From: Beijerinckiaceae bacterium
GTDB taxonomy: Bacteria; Pseudomonadota; Alphaproteobacteria; Rhizobiales; Beijerinckiaceae
Assembly: GCA_004564215.1 (NCBI GenBank)
Contig: CP024846.1
Location: 3,237,501 to 3,301,500, forward strand
Length of the DNA: 64,000 nt
Direction: 5' to 3'
The position numbers and the translations under genes are program-made. Under the pieces are notes generated by a model. That model did no database searches, was not told where the DNA came from, and saw only the letters and a program-made list of their open reading frames with translations. Of this stretch, positions 33,613 through 43,720 are shown one piece after another; the stretch's first letter is position 1; each line of letters opens with the position of its first letter.

Positions 33613-34320
33613 TCAGGCGGCGACGCGCGGGCGCGTCGTGTGTTTTTCGATGAGTTTGGTGATGTTGGGAGTGTGGATGATGCGGTGAACGAAAATCCCC
33701 GGCGTATGGATGCAATCGGGATCGATTTCCCCTGGCGCAACGAGATTCTCGACCTGTGCGACAGTTATTTTTCCGGCGCTTGCCATCATCGGGTTAAAGT
33801 TACGCGCGGTCTTGCGATAGACGAGGTTGCCTTCCGTATCGCCCATATAAGCATGGACGATCGCAACATCCGCGACGAGGCCACGCTCCATGACATAAGT
33901 GGCGCCATCGAATTCACGCAGCTCCTTGCCGTCCGCGATCACGGTTCCAACGCCGGTCTTCGTGAAAAAAGCCGGAATGCCGGCCCCGCCGGCCCGAATC
34001 CGCTCGGCGAGCGTTCCTTGTGGATTAAATTCCAGTTCGAGTTCACCGGAAAGATACTGGCGCTCGAAAAGCTTGTTCTCGCCGACATAAGACGAAACCA
34101 TTTTTTTGATTTGCCGGGTCTCAAGAAGAAGCCCCAGGCCCGCCCCGTCGATGCCGGCATTGTTCGAGATCACGGTCAAATCCTTGACCCCCAAATCGCG
34201 GAGGGCCTCGATAAGGACATGGGGAATTCCGCAAAGGCCGAACCCGCCGGACATCAGGACCATTCCGTCCCTCACGATATCGGTAAGGGCCGCTCTGCCA
34301 TCGGGGAAAACTTTATTCAT
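33613..34320 (-). CDS. scoA: 3-oxoacid CoA-transferase subunit A
   Basis: 235 residues from ATG 34320, which has GAGGT upstream. Family signature MSGGFGLCGIPHVLIEAL; TVISNNAGIDGAGLGLLLET and GKELREFDGATYVME follow. Forms the alpha/beta CoA-transferase with the gene immediately downstream; used in ketone body or polyhydroxybutyrate-derived acetoacetate metabolism. Confidence 0.93.
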   Translation of the reverse strand: MNKVFPDGRAALTDIVRDGMVLMSGGFGLCGIPHVLIEALRDLGVKDLTVISNNAGIDGAGLGLLLETRQIKKMVSSYVGENKLFERQYLSGELELEFNPQGTLAERIRAGGAGIPAFFTKTGVGTVIADGKELREFDGATYVMERGLVADVAIVHAYMGDTEGNLVYRKTARNFNPMMASAGKITVAQVENLVAPGEIDPDCIHTPGIFVHRIIHTPNITKLIEKHTTRPRVAA

Positions 34321-34593
34321 GGTCGACCTCGCTGCGGCCCTCGCTTCCCGCTGGCCGGACTTAACTCTGCCATTTACCACGCTTCTCCGACCGCTGGCCG
34401 GGGTGCGGTAGCTGAAGTGCTTCTATCGGGTTGGAACCGCCGTAGTCTATATCCCAAGCAATGATTTTGCCAGGGCGGAGCAGGGGCCCCGCAGATTGCT
34501 CGGTTTTTTGAGGGCGTGTGATGGATCTCGGCTTGCCGAGCTTATCCGCCGGCCTTTTTTGGGCGGTTGCGAGACAATTCGGCTTTGCCGACA

Positions 34594-35361
34594 TCAAAGG
34601 GCGGGCTTGGCCGCCGTGACCAGCGTGTTCACTCCATCCCGTCCACGAACCTCAACCGGCTTGAACCCGAGTTTTTCCATCAGCGCGAGGGAGGGGCCCA
34701 ACCGCATGATGTGATCGGGCGATTCATCGCTGAAGAGATGGATGATCCATTGCTCCAGCAGATCCACCCGGTTGAGGGCCGAAAAAACTTGAAAATAATG
34801 GCGTATTTCATCCTGGGTCAGGCGCGTGTGTTGGGCGGTATCGTCGAGGCCATAGCGGTCCCCATTCACAAAAATGCCGCCAGGCCGCAGCACCCGAAAA
34901 ATCTCGGCGAGGACGCGGACGCGATAGGCTTCGATGAAATTGTGCAGCGAATAGGCCGAAGCGACCAGATCGATACTTTCCGCCGGAAGGAATTGGAGGG
35001 CCGCGAGCGCATCCGCTTCGACCAGCCGCACCCGCCCTCGATCCATGAATGCCGACAAAGCGACGCGGGCTTGGTCCAGCATGGTCGGCTCGTTATCGAC
35101 GGCAGTGATGATCAGATCCGCGCGGGATCGAAGCAGGGCCTCTGTGGTTCTGCCCGTGCCGCACCCGATCTCAAGCACGTTCAGCGCGCCCGTCTTCGAT
35201 GGCGGCAAGCTCGCGACATAATCTCCAACGCATTGGCTCATCGCCGCTACGGCAGGGCAGATCAGATCGAGCAGTTGATATTCTTGGCCGATCGGACCGG
35301 AAAAAAGCCGTTCGACCTGGTCGTCTGCCGTGCTACCCGCGGCGATGCTCTGGCGCGTCAA
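34594..35361 (-). CDS. class I SAM-dependent methyltransferase
   Basis: 255 residues. Motif I VLEIGCGTGRTTEALL, an acidic motif II (ITAVDNEPTML), VRLVEADALAAL and IDLVASAYSLHN (motif IV region). The N-terminus QVERLFSGPIGQEYQLLDLI resembles enzymes of the UbiE/small-molecule group. It appears to use a TTG start with a weak GGAC site. Substrate not inferable. Confidence 0.82.
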   Translation of the reverse strand: MTRQSIAAGSTADDQVERLFSGPIGQEYQLLDLICPAVAAMSQCVGDYVASLPPSKTGALNVLEIGCGTGRTTEALLRSRADLIITAVDNEPTMLDQARVALSAFMDRGRVRLVEADALAALQFLPAESIDLVASAYSLHNFIEAYRVRVLAEIFRVLRPGGIFVNGDRYGLDDTAQHTRLTQDEIRHYFQVFSALNRVDLLEQWIIHLFSDESPDHIMRLGPSLALMEKLGFKPVEVRGRDGVNTLVTAAKPAL

Positions 35362-35442
35362 TGAGAATGTCCTGATAATATTGCGCCAGAGTCCGCGAAC
35401 CCGATTGCGTCAATATCTGGATGGCTGAGTTCTGCGGCTCAA

Positions 35443-35964
35443 TTACATCGCGTGCTTGTCGTTATGCATGGAAGCTCCCTCCGGTGCTGCGTCTTCCTTG
35501 GGCGCGGTATCATCCGGCTCGACCATGAAGTGGATCGGCACGCTGTGAAGCTTTTCGAAGATAAGAGTGCCATCGACCATCGAGTCTTCGGTCAATGCCT
35601 TGGTAATTTTGTTGAACCTGATTTGATAGGTGCTGGGGCTGAGTTCGATGCTGCCGTGCGGTTTGATCAAAAGCCCGTGCTCGACGACCTTGGAACTGAA
35701 TTTGCCGTCTTTTTCGGTGATTTGATAAATAACGCCATCACCCGCTCCGTCGAGCGTCGCGCCCAGCAATGTCTCCGGCTCGTCGCCTTCGTTCTTGATT
35801 TCGATGACGCAAGCGTAAGTGCTCGGCGCGCCGGCGTCTACCATGCGAACCCAGGGGTGCCCGATCTTCAAATGGCCAACAGTCTCTTGATGCGCCAAGG
35901 CAGGCATAGCCCCAGCAGTTGCTAGGGCTGTTACGAAAGCAAACAGGGAAAACGACAATCTCAT
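35443..35964 (-). CDS. PCu(A)C-family periplasmic protein lacking copper ligands
   Basis: 173 residues. A signal peptide (LFAFVTALATAGAMPALAHQ) is followed by a cupredoxin-like PCuAC/DUF461 domain (GHPWVRMVDAGAPSTYACVI, SIELSPSTYQIRFNKI, TLIFEKLHSVPIHFMVE). PCuAC copper sites use HxM plus Met/His from two further loops; here those positions read YQI, SSK and YQI, so the standard Cu(I) site is absent. The tail MHNDKHAM could offer alternative His/Met ligands. CTGGAGGA precedes the ATG. Confidence 0.75.
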   Translation of the reverse strand: MRLSFSLFAFVTALATAGAMPALAHQETVGHLKIGHPWVRMVDAGAPSTYACVIEIKNEGDEPETLLGATLDGAGDGVIYQITEKDGKFSSKVVEHGLLIKPHGSIELSPSTYQIRFNKITKALTEDSMVDGTLIFEKLHSVPIHFMVEPDDTAPKEDAAPEGASMHNDKHAM

Positions 35965-36199
35965 GGGTTTCCTCCAGCGTTTTTTAATGAGGTTATTTCT
36001 TGATTTGAACTAAGCACGAAATGGCAAAGCCGGGCAAGAATTGGTCGCCCTGCCGCGTTCGGATCAATTCAAGTTGATGGATGAGTCCCTGGAATCCCGA
36101 GCTGTTTCTCGGTCAAGGCAAGGGCGGCTGCGACAACTTGATCCATGTTGTCGTAGCGAATTCGGCCCCGGTAAAATACAGATTGGGCGGCTCTGTGGG

Positions 36200-37084
36200 C
36201 TAGGTGGGGACGTTGCAATCAGCTCCCGCGAGACGCATCAGATATTTTCCATAGCCCGACTTGCCATATTGATTCGCGTTCTCGATCAAACGATCGCGGC
36301 CGATGAAACCTTTATAGTAAGCGACTTCCTCCGGGCATGAGATCTTCAGGCCCTGACGACGCTCGAGAATCTCCACATATTTGCCTGCTTCCAGCAAACT
36401 ATCGTGGGTTCCGGTGTCGAGCCATGCGAAGCCACGGCCCATGATCTCGACCGCTAGCTGTCCGCGTTCCATGTAGATCCGGTTAACATCCGTGATTTCG
36501 AGTTCGCCGCGCCCGGAGGGCTTCAAGGAGGCAGCGATGTCCAGCACGTTGTTGTCATAAAAATAAAGCCCAGTCACCGCTAGACTCGAGCGCGGCTTTG
36601 CCGGCTTTTCCTCGATTGAAATTGCCCGCCCGCGCCCGTCAATTTCGACAACGCCGTATCTTTCCGGATCCGCGACAACATAACCAAAAACGGTCGCGCC
36701 TGAGGGACTGGCCTGGGCCGACAGCAAAAGGTCCGGCAAGCCATGGCCATAGAAGATATTGTCGCCCAAGATCAATGCGACGTGATCATTGCCGACAAAA
36801 TCGCGGCCGATCGTAAAGGCTTCCGCGAGCCCGCGTGGCTGATCCTGCGTCGCGAAACTGAGATGGATTCCGAGATTGCTCCCGTCGCCAAGCAGTTGCC
36901 TGAAAAGACCTTGGTCCTGCGGCGTCGTGATGATCAGAATATCGCGAATACCGGCCATCATCAGCGTAGATAATGGATAATAGATCATTGGCTTGTCGTA
37001 GACCGGCAATAATTGCTTTGAAACGACCAATGTCAGCGGGTAGAGCCGCGTGCCCGATCCGCCCGCCAATATAATTCCCTTCAT
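36200..37084 (-). CDS. rmlA: glucose-1-phosphate thymidylyltransferase
   Basis: 294 residues. First enzyme of dTDP-L-rhamnose synthesis: glucose-1-phosphate plus dTTP gives dTDP-glucose. Motif [20 protein letters not shown] with [28 protein letters not shown] and [19 protein letters not shown] complete the family pattern. Its ATG overlaps the rmlD stop as ATGA, so translation is coupled. Last gene of the rmlC-B-D-A operon. Confidence 0.95.
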   Translation of the reverse strand: MKGIILAGGSGTRLYPLTLVVSKQLLPVYDKPMIYYPLSTLMMAGIRDILIITTPQDQGLFRQLLGDGSNLGIHLSFATQDQPRGLAEAFTIGRDFVGNDHVALILGDNIFYGHGLPDLLLSAQASPSGATVFGYVVADPERYGVVEIDGRGRAISIEEKPAKPRSSLAVTGLYFYDNNVLDIAASLKPSGRGELEITDVNRIYMERGQLAVEIMGRGFAWLDTGTHDSLLEAGKYVEILERRQGLKISCPEEVAYYKGFIGRDRLIENANQYGKSGYGKYLMRLAGADCNVPT

Positions 37085-37977
37085 CTTTCCGCCCGGCTTT
37101 CTTCGAGAAGCATTTCGACCGTCTCCTGCGCTCGTGTTTGCCAATCAGGCGCGCGATAGCCGAAGGTCGTATTGAAAAGGCGGCTATCGAGTTCGGAATT
37201 GGCGGGGCGCCGGGCCGGGGTTGGATATTCAACGCTCGCAATCGGTATCACTTGCGGCCGGCTCCCCGTCGCTTGCGCCTGAGCCTCGACGATGACGTTC
37301 GCGAGACCGCACCACGTGGTAACGCCCGTGCCCGCGAAATGATAGGTGCCGGGGGCATGGGCTCCGCTCGCCCAGGCACGGTCGATGGCGAAGATAGCTT
37401 CCGCCAAATCTTGGGTTGAAGTGGGACAGCCGTGTTGATCCGCGACGATACGCAGTTCCGGGCGTTCGCGCGCGAGTCGCAGGATTGTTTTGAGAAAATT
37501 CGCCCCAAAGCGGCCGTAAACCCAGGCCGTCCGCAGGATGAAATGGCGTTCGTTTTCGGTCCGAACCCGAGCCTCGCCCTCGGCCTTCGTCGCTCCATAG
37601 ATGTTGATGGGAGCGATCGGATCCGTTTCCACGTAAGGGCCAGCTTTCGTCCCGTCAAAAACATAATCCGTCGAAATATGGATTATGGGCAAACGCTGCG
37701 CGGCAGCAGCGCGGGCGACAACTCCCGCGCCGACGACATTGGCGGCGTAGGCTGCTTCTTGCTCGGATTCCGCTTTGTCCACTGCGGTATAGGCGGCCGC
37801 GTTTAGGACGATACGGGGCTTCACCGAGGCGATCGCGGCCTCGACGGCAGAGGCATTGGCTATATCGGCCTGCTCGCGCGTAAAACCGGCGACCTCGATT
37901 TTTTTGGTCTTCGCAAGTGCCATCACTTCGCGCCCGAGCTGACCTCCAGCTCCGAAAACGAGGATTGGTCCGCTCAT
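37081..37977 (-). CDS. rmlD: dTDP-4-dehydrorhamnose reductase
   Basis: 298 residues. Final step of dTDP-L-rhamnose synthesis with NAD(P)H. Rossmann motif [18 protein letters not shown], catalytic [22 protein letters not shown] and [17 protein letters not shown] 37977 overlaps the rmlB stop by four bases (ATGA). The longer frame to 38103 runs into rmlB and is not used. Confidence 0.95.
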   Translation of the reverse strand: MSGPILVFGAGGQLGREVMALAKTKKIEVAGFTREQADIANASAVEAAIASVKPRIVLNAAAYTAVDKAESEQEAAYAANVVGAGVVARAAAAQRLPIIHISTDYVFDGTKAGPYVETDPIAPINIYGATKAEGEARVRTENERHFILRTAWVYGRFGANFLKTILRLARERPELRIVADQHGCPTSTQDLAEAIFAIDRAWASGAHAPGTYHFAGTGVTTWCGLANVIVEAQAQATGSRPQVIPIASVEYPTPARRPANSELDSRLFNTTFGYRAPDWQTRAQETVEMLLEESRAER

Positions 37978-39035
37978 GCGAAGGTTCCAAGCCGTTCGCC
38001 CCGATAGAGGCCCGAGCGGATCCGGTTCCACCATTGTGGATTGTCGAGATACCATTGAACGGTCTTGCGGAGGCCGGTGTCGAAAGACTCGCGCGGCTCC
38101 CAATTGAGCTCGCGCTTGATCTTGCCCGCGTCTATCGCGTAACGCCGATCATGTCCCGGGCGGTCGGAAACAAATTCAATCAGCTCTTCGCGCGGTTTGC
38201 CCGAGGAAGCCGGCGCCAATTCGTCCATGAGTCGGCAGATGTGGCGCACCACCTCCAGATTGGTTTTCTCGCTCGCTCCGCCGACATTGTAGCTTTCGCC
38301 GGTCGTTCCCGACATCGCGATCTGAATGAGAGCCCTGGCGTGATCCTCGACATACAGCCAATCGCGGATATTGCCGCCATCGCCATACACGGGAATGGGC
38401 TTGCCCTCGAGCGCGTTTAAAATCGCCAGCGGAATGAGCTTCTCAGGAAAATGATAGGGCCCATAGTTGTTGGAACAATTGGAGCTGACTACAGGCATGC
38501 CATAGGTATGATGCCAAGCCCGCACCAAATGATCGGAGGCAGCCTTGGAGGCTGAATAGGGTGAGTTCGGCTGATAGGGGCTCGTTTCTAGAAATAGGCC
38601 TTGCTCGCCAAGCGAGCCAAACACTTCGTCGGTGGAGACATGATGAAAGCGAAACCGCGCTTGTTCGATCCGGTTGAGGTTCTGCCAATGGTGGCGTGCA
38701 GTTTGAAGGAGCACGTAAGTGCCCATGACGTTGGTTTCGATAAAAGCGCCTGGCCCATCGATGGATCGATCGACATGGCTTTCAGCGGCAAGATGCAGGA
38801 CGATGTCAGGGCGAAAATTTTCGAAAATTGGCCGTATCGCCCGCGCATCGCAAATGTCGGCCTGTTCAAACGCATAGCGCGGATCGGCAGCGACGCTGGT
38901 GAGATTATCGAGATTTCCGGCGTATGTTAGCTTGTCGACGACGCAAACCTCATGGGGCGTTTCCGTGATCAAATATCGGACCACCGCCGAGCCGATGAAG
39001 CCTGCACCTCCTGTGACGAAAAAACGTCTGCTCAT
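37974..39035 (-). CDS. rmlB: dTDP-glucose 4,6-dehydratase
   Basis: 353 residues. NAD-dependent second step of the pathway. [18 protein letters not shown] (GxxGxxG), [20 protein letters not shown], the [12 protein letters not shown] region and [15 protein letters not shown] (catalytic YxxxK) are all present. ATG 39035 lies just after the rmlC stop; an in-frame ATG 12 codons earlier would overlap rmlC. Confidence 0.95.
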   Translation of the reverse strand: MSRRFFVTGGAGFIGSAVVRYLITETPHEVCVVDKLTYAGNLDNLTSVAADPRYAFEQADICDARAIRPIFENFRPDIVLHLAAESHVDRSIDGPGAFIETNVMGTYVLLQTARHHWQNLNRIEQARFRFHHVSTDEVFGSLGEQGLFLETSPYQPNSPYSASKAASDHLVRAWHHTYGMPVVSSNCSNNYGPYHFPEKLIPLAILNALEGKPIPVYGDGGNIRDWLYVEDHARALIQIAMSGTTGESYNVGGASEKTNLEVVRHICRLMDELAPASSGKPREELIEFVSDRPGHDRRYAIDAGKIKRELNWEPRESFDTGLRKTVQWYLDNPQWWNRIRSGLYRGERLGTFA

Positions 39036-39042
39036 GTTTTTA

Positions 39043-39606
39043 TCAAACATCAAAAGGTGAAACAAAGGCTTTGAAAAAGGGGAGATCGGCGTCCTTTTTG
39101 GAGATCACGACATTTGCCGGTTCGACAGGCCACGAGATCGCCAAATCCGGATCGTCCCAGCGAAGGCCAGCATCGCAGGAAGGCGCGTAATAACTATCGA
39201 CTTTGTAGGCGACCTGCGTATCTGGCTCAAGCGTACAAAATCCATGCGCAAAGCCGCGCGGCACGAAGAGCTGCTCGCCTCCGTCCGCGGTCAAGGTTGC
39301 CGAGCACCATTGGCCGTAACTAGGACTGGCCGGGCGTAAATCCACAGCCACATCGAAAATCGCGCCGTGCAGCACGCGCACCAATTTTGTTTGAGCCGCC
39401 GGAGGGCGTTGAAAATGAAGGCCCCTCACGGTTCCGGCTTTGCGCGAAAGCGACTGATTATCTTGTATGAAAATAGCGTCGATGCCGATCTCAGCGTAAC
39501 TCTGCGCGTTGAAAGTTTCGACGAAATATCCACGTTCGTCGCTAAACTTCTTTGGATGAAGCAAGGCTACACCATCGAGTTTAAGGGCTTTCACTTCCAA
39601 CGACAT
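39043..39606 (-). CDS. rmlC: dTDP-4-dehydrorhamnose 3,5-epimerase
   Basis: 187 residues. Third step of dTDP-L-rhamnose synthesis. [39 protein letters not shown] (catalytic His), [14 protein letters not shown] and [14 protein letters not shown] are the conserved blocks of the RmlC cupin. ATG 39606 has GGGGAAG upstream. First gene of the rhamnose operon. Confidence 0.95.
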   Translation of the reverse strand: MSLEVKALKLDGVALLHPKKFSDERGYFVETFNAQSYAEIGIDAIFIQDNQSLSRKAGTVRGLHFQRPPAAQTKLVRVLHGAIFDVAVDLRPASPSYGQWCSATLTADGGEQLFVPRGFAHGFCTLEPDTQVAYKVDSYYAPSCDAGLRWDDPDLAISWPVEPANVVISKKDADLPFFKAFVSPFDV

Positions 39607-39838
39607 TTGCAACAGCTTCCCCGGCCATCGGCCATGATGCGGTAATGAATATCACATACGGCTGCGTCAACAGCCTTTCGAAGCAGATGGAGATGAAGCG
39701 AGAAACGCGTCGCACATCAGTTGCATTACAGGACCAATCTACCACTTTTACTCTGCATATCAATAACACGACAAAATTTGCCGCACCTCGATGAGGCAGC
39801 GGCAGGCCCTACGCTCAGTTTGTGACAAGCATTATAAG

Positions 39839-40957
39839 TCAGGCCGTACTTGCCTTAGCCTGCGGCTTCGCATGGCGCAGAAGATATTCTTCCAAGGAAG
39901 AGCCGGCGCGTTCCCATGTAAATTGGCGTATGTTGTTCGTCCCACGCTCTTGAATGGCACGCCGCAATTCGACGTCATCGGTAACAGCGATCAAGTTTGC
40001 GAGCATTTTCGCGCGGTCGCCTGGAGCGCTGAGGAGAGCTGTATCTCGGTCGGTAGCATAATCCCGGAAGCCGCCGATATCGGTGCCGACGAACACACAT
40101 CCGCAGGCCATGGCCTCGGCAGGTGGCAAGGCCCACCCTTCTTCCCTGCTGGCTCCGAGATAGACAGCGTGCTTGTTGTATATTTCCCTGACCAGAAAAT
40201 CCTGGTCTGGATTTTGATAATACGTGATCCAGTCGGGGACCTCAGCTCCGCGCGCCATGGCGCCGAACATCGTGACCGGAACGTCCGGGTATTTCTGGTG
40301 GAACATCGTCAGAACGGCCAGCGCGTCGGGTACGCCCTTCATTTTCTGAATATGGTACATCGAGACTATGCTCATGGGCCGTTGCGCCGGCGGCTCCGTG
40401 ATCAAGAATTTTCCAAAATCGATTCCATTCGGAATGTGTTGGATATTTGAAGCACCGAGTTGTGCGCCGACGTCCGCAAGCCATTTGGATATGACAATCT
40501 TGAACAGGGGCAGGCGCCAAGTCGCGTCGACCGCCTCTTTAGGTCCAGCCCATGTTTCGTAATGCTGGATCAGGTAAAATTTGGCGCCCTTTTTTGCTCC
40601 GAGCGCTGCGACGGGTGCCGCCGTCTGCCAACCGGTTGCAACGATTGCATCCGCGTCGGATAAATTGGCGTCCGTAAAATTGGGCACGAGCCTCAGCCGA
40701 ATCCGCGGATTGAATCGATGCCAAGACACCAACGGACGATGCAGCAGACGAATCCTCAGAGCCCAAAGCCATCGTTTCAGGAATTCAACCGGCGACCATG
40801 ACCCGTCATCGGGCCGCGGACCTCGCATGTAGACAATATTGACCTCGTGGCCGCGGCGGGCGAGAAAATCGGCATATTCGTAAACGACACGGTATCCTCC
40901 GATCGGTTCGGGACGATAATCGGGGAGCACGAGGGTTACGCGAAGAGGCGTCATCAT
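39839..40957 (-). CDS. GT4-family glycosyltransferase
   Basis: 372 residues with the GT-B fold. N-terminal VTLVLPDYRPEPIGGYRVVY donor/acceptor domain; the C-terminal EEGWALPPAEAMACGCVFVG carries the E-x7-E retaining-transferase signature. Probably adds a sugar, possibly rhamnose given the neighbouring rml genes, to a surface polysaccharide repeat unit. ATG overlaps the flippase stop by ATGA, so the two are coupled. Confidence 0.88.
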   Translation of the reverse strand: MMTPLRVTLVLPDYRPEPIGGYRVVYEYADFLARRGHEVNIVYMRGPRPDDGSWSPVEFLKRWLWALRIRLLHRPLVSWHRFNPRIRLRLVPNFTDANLSDADAIVATGWQTAAPVAALGAKKGAKFYLIQHYETWAGPKEAVDATWRLPLFKIVISKWLADVGAQLGASNIQHIPNGIDFGKFLITEPPAQRPMSIVSMYHIQKMKGVPDALAVLTMFHQKYPDVPVTMFGAMARGAEVPDWITYYQNPDQDFLVREIYNKHAVYLGASREEGWALPPAEAMACGCVFVGTDIGGFRDYATDRDTALLSAPGDRAKMLANLIAVTDDVELRRAIQERGTNNIRQFTWERAGSSLEEYLLRHAKPQAKASTA

Positions 40958-42510
40958 AGAGTTCTCCCCCGACGCAGTGGCAGCACGCGGAGAGCGAAAC
41001 GCCGAAACGCATCTTTATCTTCGTCAGTCCAAAACTTTAGCAACGTCAGGGCTCCGAAAAAGACGCCCAGGTATAGCAAACCTGTAGCGGTGACCAGTGA
41101 GAGTTCAAACCATCGGCTGAGCGAGTATCCGACGGGAAAGGCGAGTTCTATGAGCCAGACTGCGAGGCAGGCGACGCCCGTCGAGAAAACTAATTTCCAG
41201 ATCCAAACGCCAATGGATCGCGACCATGGGAATTTGAAAACGTGGTGAAACAGAACCAAGAAATAGAGGGAACCAATGATGTTCCCGATGATCGTACCCA
41301 CAAGAATACCGGCGATGCCGAACGGCTTGGCTAGGACGACGGTGATTATGACATTCAGCACCGATGAAACCCAGGCGTAATAGGTTTCATAACGAGGTAG
41401 CCCGGCGCCCCTGACAATCGTCGTGCCAGCGCCGGTTAAGTTATTGAGAGCGAAAGAAATTGACAAAGCTATGGTGACATACGCGGCCTCTGGGTTGGGC
41501 TTGCCCAGCCAAACCGTCAGGATATGACCGGCCGCAATGGAAACGAAGCCGGTAATCATCATCGTGATGAGCATCAGGTATCGCGACGTATGGGTATAGA
41601 AAACTTCTATACTGTTTGGATCGTTTTTTATTCTTATACTCGATGCGGCGGGCATAACGGCCGAAAGCAATTGAAAGGGGAGGACTCGGTTGAGCGCCGC
41701 CAGACGATTGCCGAGCTGATAAAATGCAACGGTTTCCAAGTTGACGAAGGCCGCGATGATCAGCTTGTCGGCTTCAAGGTTTATGAGTGCCGAGAGGCCG
41801 TTGAGCTGCATCCATCCCCCAAACGCGAACAGCTTGCGGACTAGCGAAATGGGAATTTTGCGGGGGTCGGAGAAGACGCGCGGTTCGCGGCGGACAACGA
41901 TTAGAAAAGTTGAGACGCCATTCACAAACAACTGCAAGTAAACGAGCATAATGGCAGCAATTACCGTAGGATATAATGGTATAATAATAAATACAGAGAT
42001 CCCATATATGATTTGGCCGACTAGGCCAATAGAGGCGGTTATGTCCATCCGGTGCAAAGACACGAGCCTTGCAGAGAAGATACCGCTAATTCCAGATAGA
42101 ATAAAGTATAAAAACATTGATATAATACAGATACGCGCTAAATCCTGCATATCGCTATTTACGGATAATAAATTGCTTAGAGTCGGCGCCAAATAATAAA
42201 CAATGGGAGTGAAGACGACACCAAGTAATAGGTAAAAAAGGGTCGCGAATGTCGTGACTTGGCGTACGGCCAAAGGGTCATCGCGTTCCGAAAATTCCGT
42301 GAAGTGCTTGATCAGGCCGGGGCCAATGCCAAAGTCGAGCAATCCGGCATAGGCCGCCAGGGAGCCAAGGATCGCAAACAGGCCGAATTGTTCCGAGCCC
42401 AAATGATTGAACAGGATCGGCGCAGTGAAGAAACCGATCAATAAAGATGCAATTCGAGCCCAGGTCCCAACCGCCGTGTTAATAATGATTCTGCGGGTCC
42501 TGAAATCCAA
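40954..42510 (-). CDS. Wzx-type polysaccharide flippase
   Basis: 518 residues with about 12-14 membrane helices, MATE/MOP-type. N-terminal INTAVGTWARIASLLIGFFT and FNHLGSEQFGLFAILGSLAA, then LLDFGIGPGLIKHF, match RfbX/Wzx proteins that flip lipid-linked repeat units across the inner membrane. TTG start at 42510 with GGAG 8 bases upstream. The middle of the gene (about 41,900-42,200) is visibly more AT-rich than its neighbours, a sign of horizontal acquisition. Confidence 0.88.
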   Translation of the reverse strand: MDFRTRRIIINTAVGTWARIASLLIGFFTAPILFNHLGSEQFGLFAILGSLAAYAGLLDFGIGPGLIKHFTEFSERDDPLAVRQVTTFATLFYLLLGVVFTPIVYYLAPTLSNLLSVNSDMQDLARICIISMFLYFILSGISGIFSARLVSLHRMDITASIGLVGQIIYGISVFIIIPLYPTVIAAIMLVYLQLFVNGVSTFLIVVRREPRVFSDPRKIPISLVRKLFAFGGWMQLNGLSALINLEADKLIIAAFVNLETVAFYQLGNRLAALNRVLPFQLLSAVMPAASSIRIKNDPNSIEVFYTHTSRYLMLITMMITGFVSIAAGHILTVWLGKPNPEAAYVTIALSISFALNNLTGAGTTIVRGAGLPRYETYYAWVSSVLNVIITVVLAKPFGIAGILVGTIIGNIIGSLYFLVLFHHVFKFPWSRSIGVWIWKLVFSTGVACLAVWLIELAFPVGYSLSRWFELSLVTATGLLYLGVFFGALTLLKFWTDEDKDAFRRFALRVLPLRRGRTL

Positions 42511-42625
42511 ACTGTCATCTCCATTGACTCCACAGTCGCGGGGTGCCGCGGGTAGCTGCGGATGCTATCAACCTAAAGCGGTGTAAGGGGGCTGCCTTGG
42601 CAAGGATAAGGAATCGGAGGGCGGT

Positions 42626-43708
42626 TCACGCGGTTTCCTTGTAGTGAAGTAGAGGCCGTAAAACCAGCGCCCAGGCGCAGTCCTTCACGAGCGCGTGGAA
42701 CCCCAGGCCACCGGATTCGAAGGGTTTGTAAGCGTCTCTTTTCAGGAGCTTCACAAAGATCGAGATTTGCTTGGTGACCGGCGGTGATCCGTGCAGAGCG
42801 GCGCGCAGCTCATAGACCTTTGCAAGGCCTTCCCACCGGCGGCTCGACAGTTCCGCCTGCCGCGCAAGGGCGGCGTCCGGCAACCTTGCCGCCGCCAGCG
42901 AAAGAATTCTTGCGCGTTCACTCGCCATCCCCTGATGGATCAGCAGGTCGTCCCGGGAAAGGGCTATCTTGCGCTTAAACATCGACAATCGGGTCGATTT
43001 TTTTGCACCGAACAAGTTAGCCCCGTGTTGCCGGTAGCTCGCGAGCGGTTCAGCCAGTGCAACGGTTTTCCCGAAGCTGGAGGCCAAAAAATACACCCAT
43101 CGGTCGTGGGCGAGCAGGCCCTCTTTCTTGTGATTGTCGAGACCGCGTGAAGCAGGGTCTATGAGGCTAAGCAAAGACCTTTCGAAGACTTCCGTAAAGC
43201 CGAAGAAACCGCCCCAGGGAGGAAGCGTTAAAGGCTGCCAAACTTTCGTGTTTCGGATTTTTTGGGAAAAGAACCCAATGTTGTTTGAGTCTTCGTCAAT
43301 CAAGTCGGCGGGGTGGGCACACAGCAACGCTTTTTCGGCCTTGAGTGCCGCCGTGCAGCGCTCCAGTTTTTGCGGATACCAGATGTCATCCTGGTCGCAG
43401 AAGGCAATATATCTGCCCGTTGCCAAGGCCGTGGCCGTGAGAAAGTTTTCGCCATATCCGAGGCGCTGCGGATTTCGACGGATTCTTACGGGAAACGGCG
43501 CTCTTTGCGCAAAAGCTTCGACGATCGAAAGCGTGCCATCGGTCGATCCATCGTCAGACACGATCAGCTCAACCGGCGGCAAAGTCTGCGCAGCTAAACT
43601 TTCGAGCTGAGCTGCGACGTGCTTTTCCCCGTTGAACGTCGCCATGACAATAGAAACGTCTTGTGCTCCATCAAGGCGAGTGCCGACGAATTGGGGTTCT
43701 GAGGCCAC
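42626..43708 (-). CDS. GT2-family glycosyltransferase
   Basis: 360 residues with the GT-A fold. VSIVMATFNGEKHVAAQLES, IVSDDGSTDGTLSIV (nucleotide-binding Asp) and AFCDQDDIWYPQKLE are characteristic of rhamnosyl or related inverting GT2 enzymes. GTG start at 43708 with only a weak ribosome site. It lies between the polymerase and the flippase, so it likely assembles the same oligosaccharide. Confidence 0.9.
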   Translation of the reverse strand: MASEPQFVGTRLDGAQDVSIVMATFNGEKHVAAQLESLAAQTLPPVELIVSDDGSTDGTLSIVEAFAQRAPFPVRIRRNPQRLGYGENFLTATALATGRYIAFCDQDDIWYPQKLERCTAALKAEKALLCAHPADLIDEDSNNIGFFSQKIRNTKVWQPLTLPPWGGFFGFTEVFERSLLSLIDPASRGLDNHKKEGLLAHDRWVYFLASSFGKTVALAEPLASYRQHGANLFGAKKSTRLSMFKRKIALSRDDLLIHQGMASERARILSLAAARLPDAALARQAELSSRRWEGLAKVYELRAALHGSPPVTKQISIFVKLLKRDAYKPFESGGLGFHALVKDCAWALVLRPLLHYKETA

Positions 43709-43720
43709 AGCAGTTTTTCC

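Noticed and set aside
32725..34464. 579-residue plus-strand frame
   Set aside because: Antisense to scoA and scoB, which have full family motifs on the other strand.
34567..35364. 265-residue plus-strand frame
   Set aside because: Antisense to the class I methyltransferase with clear motif I on the minus strand.
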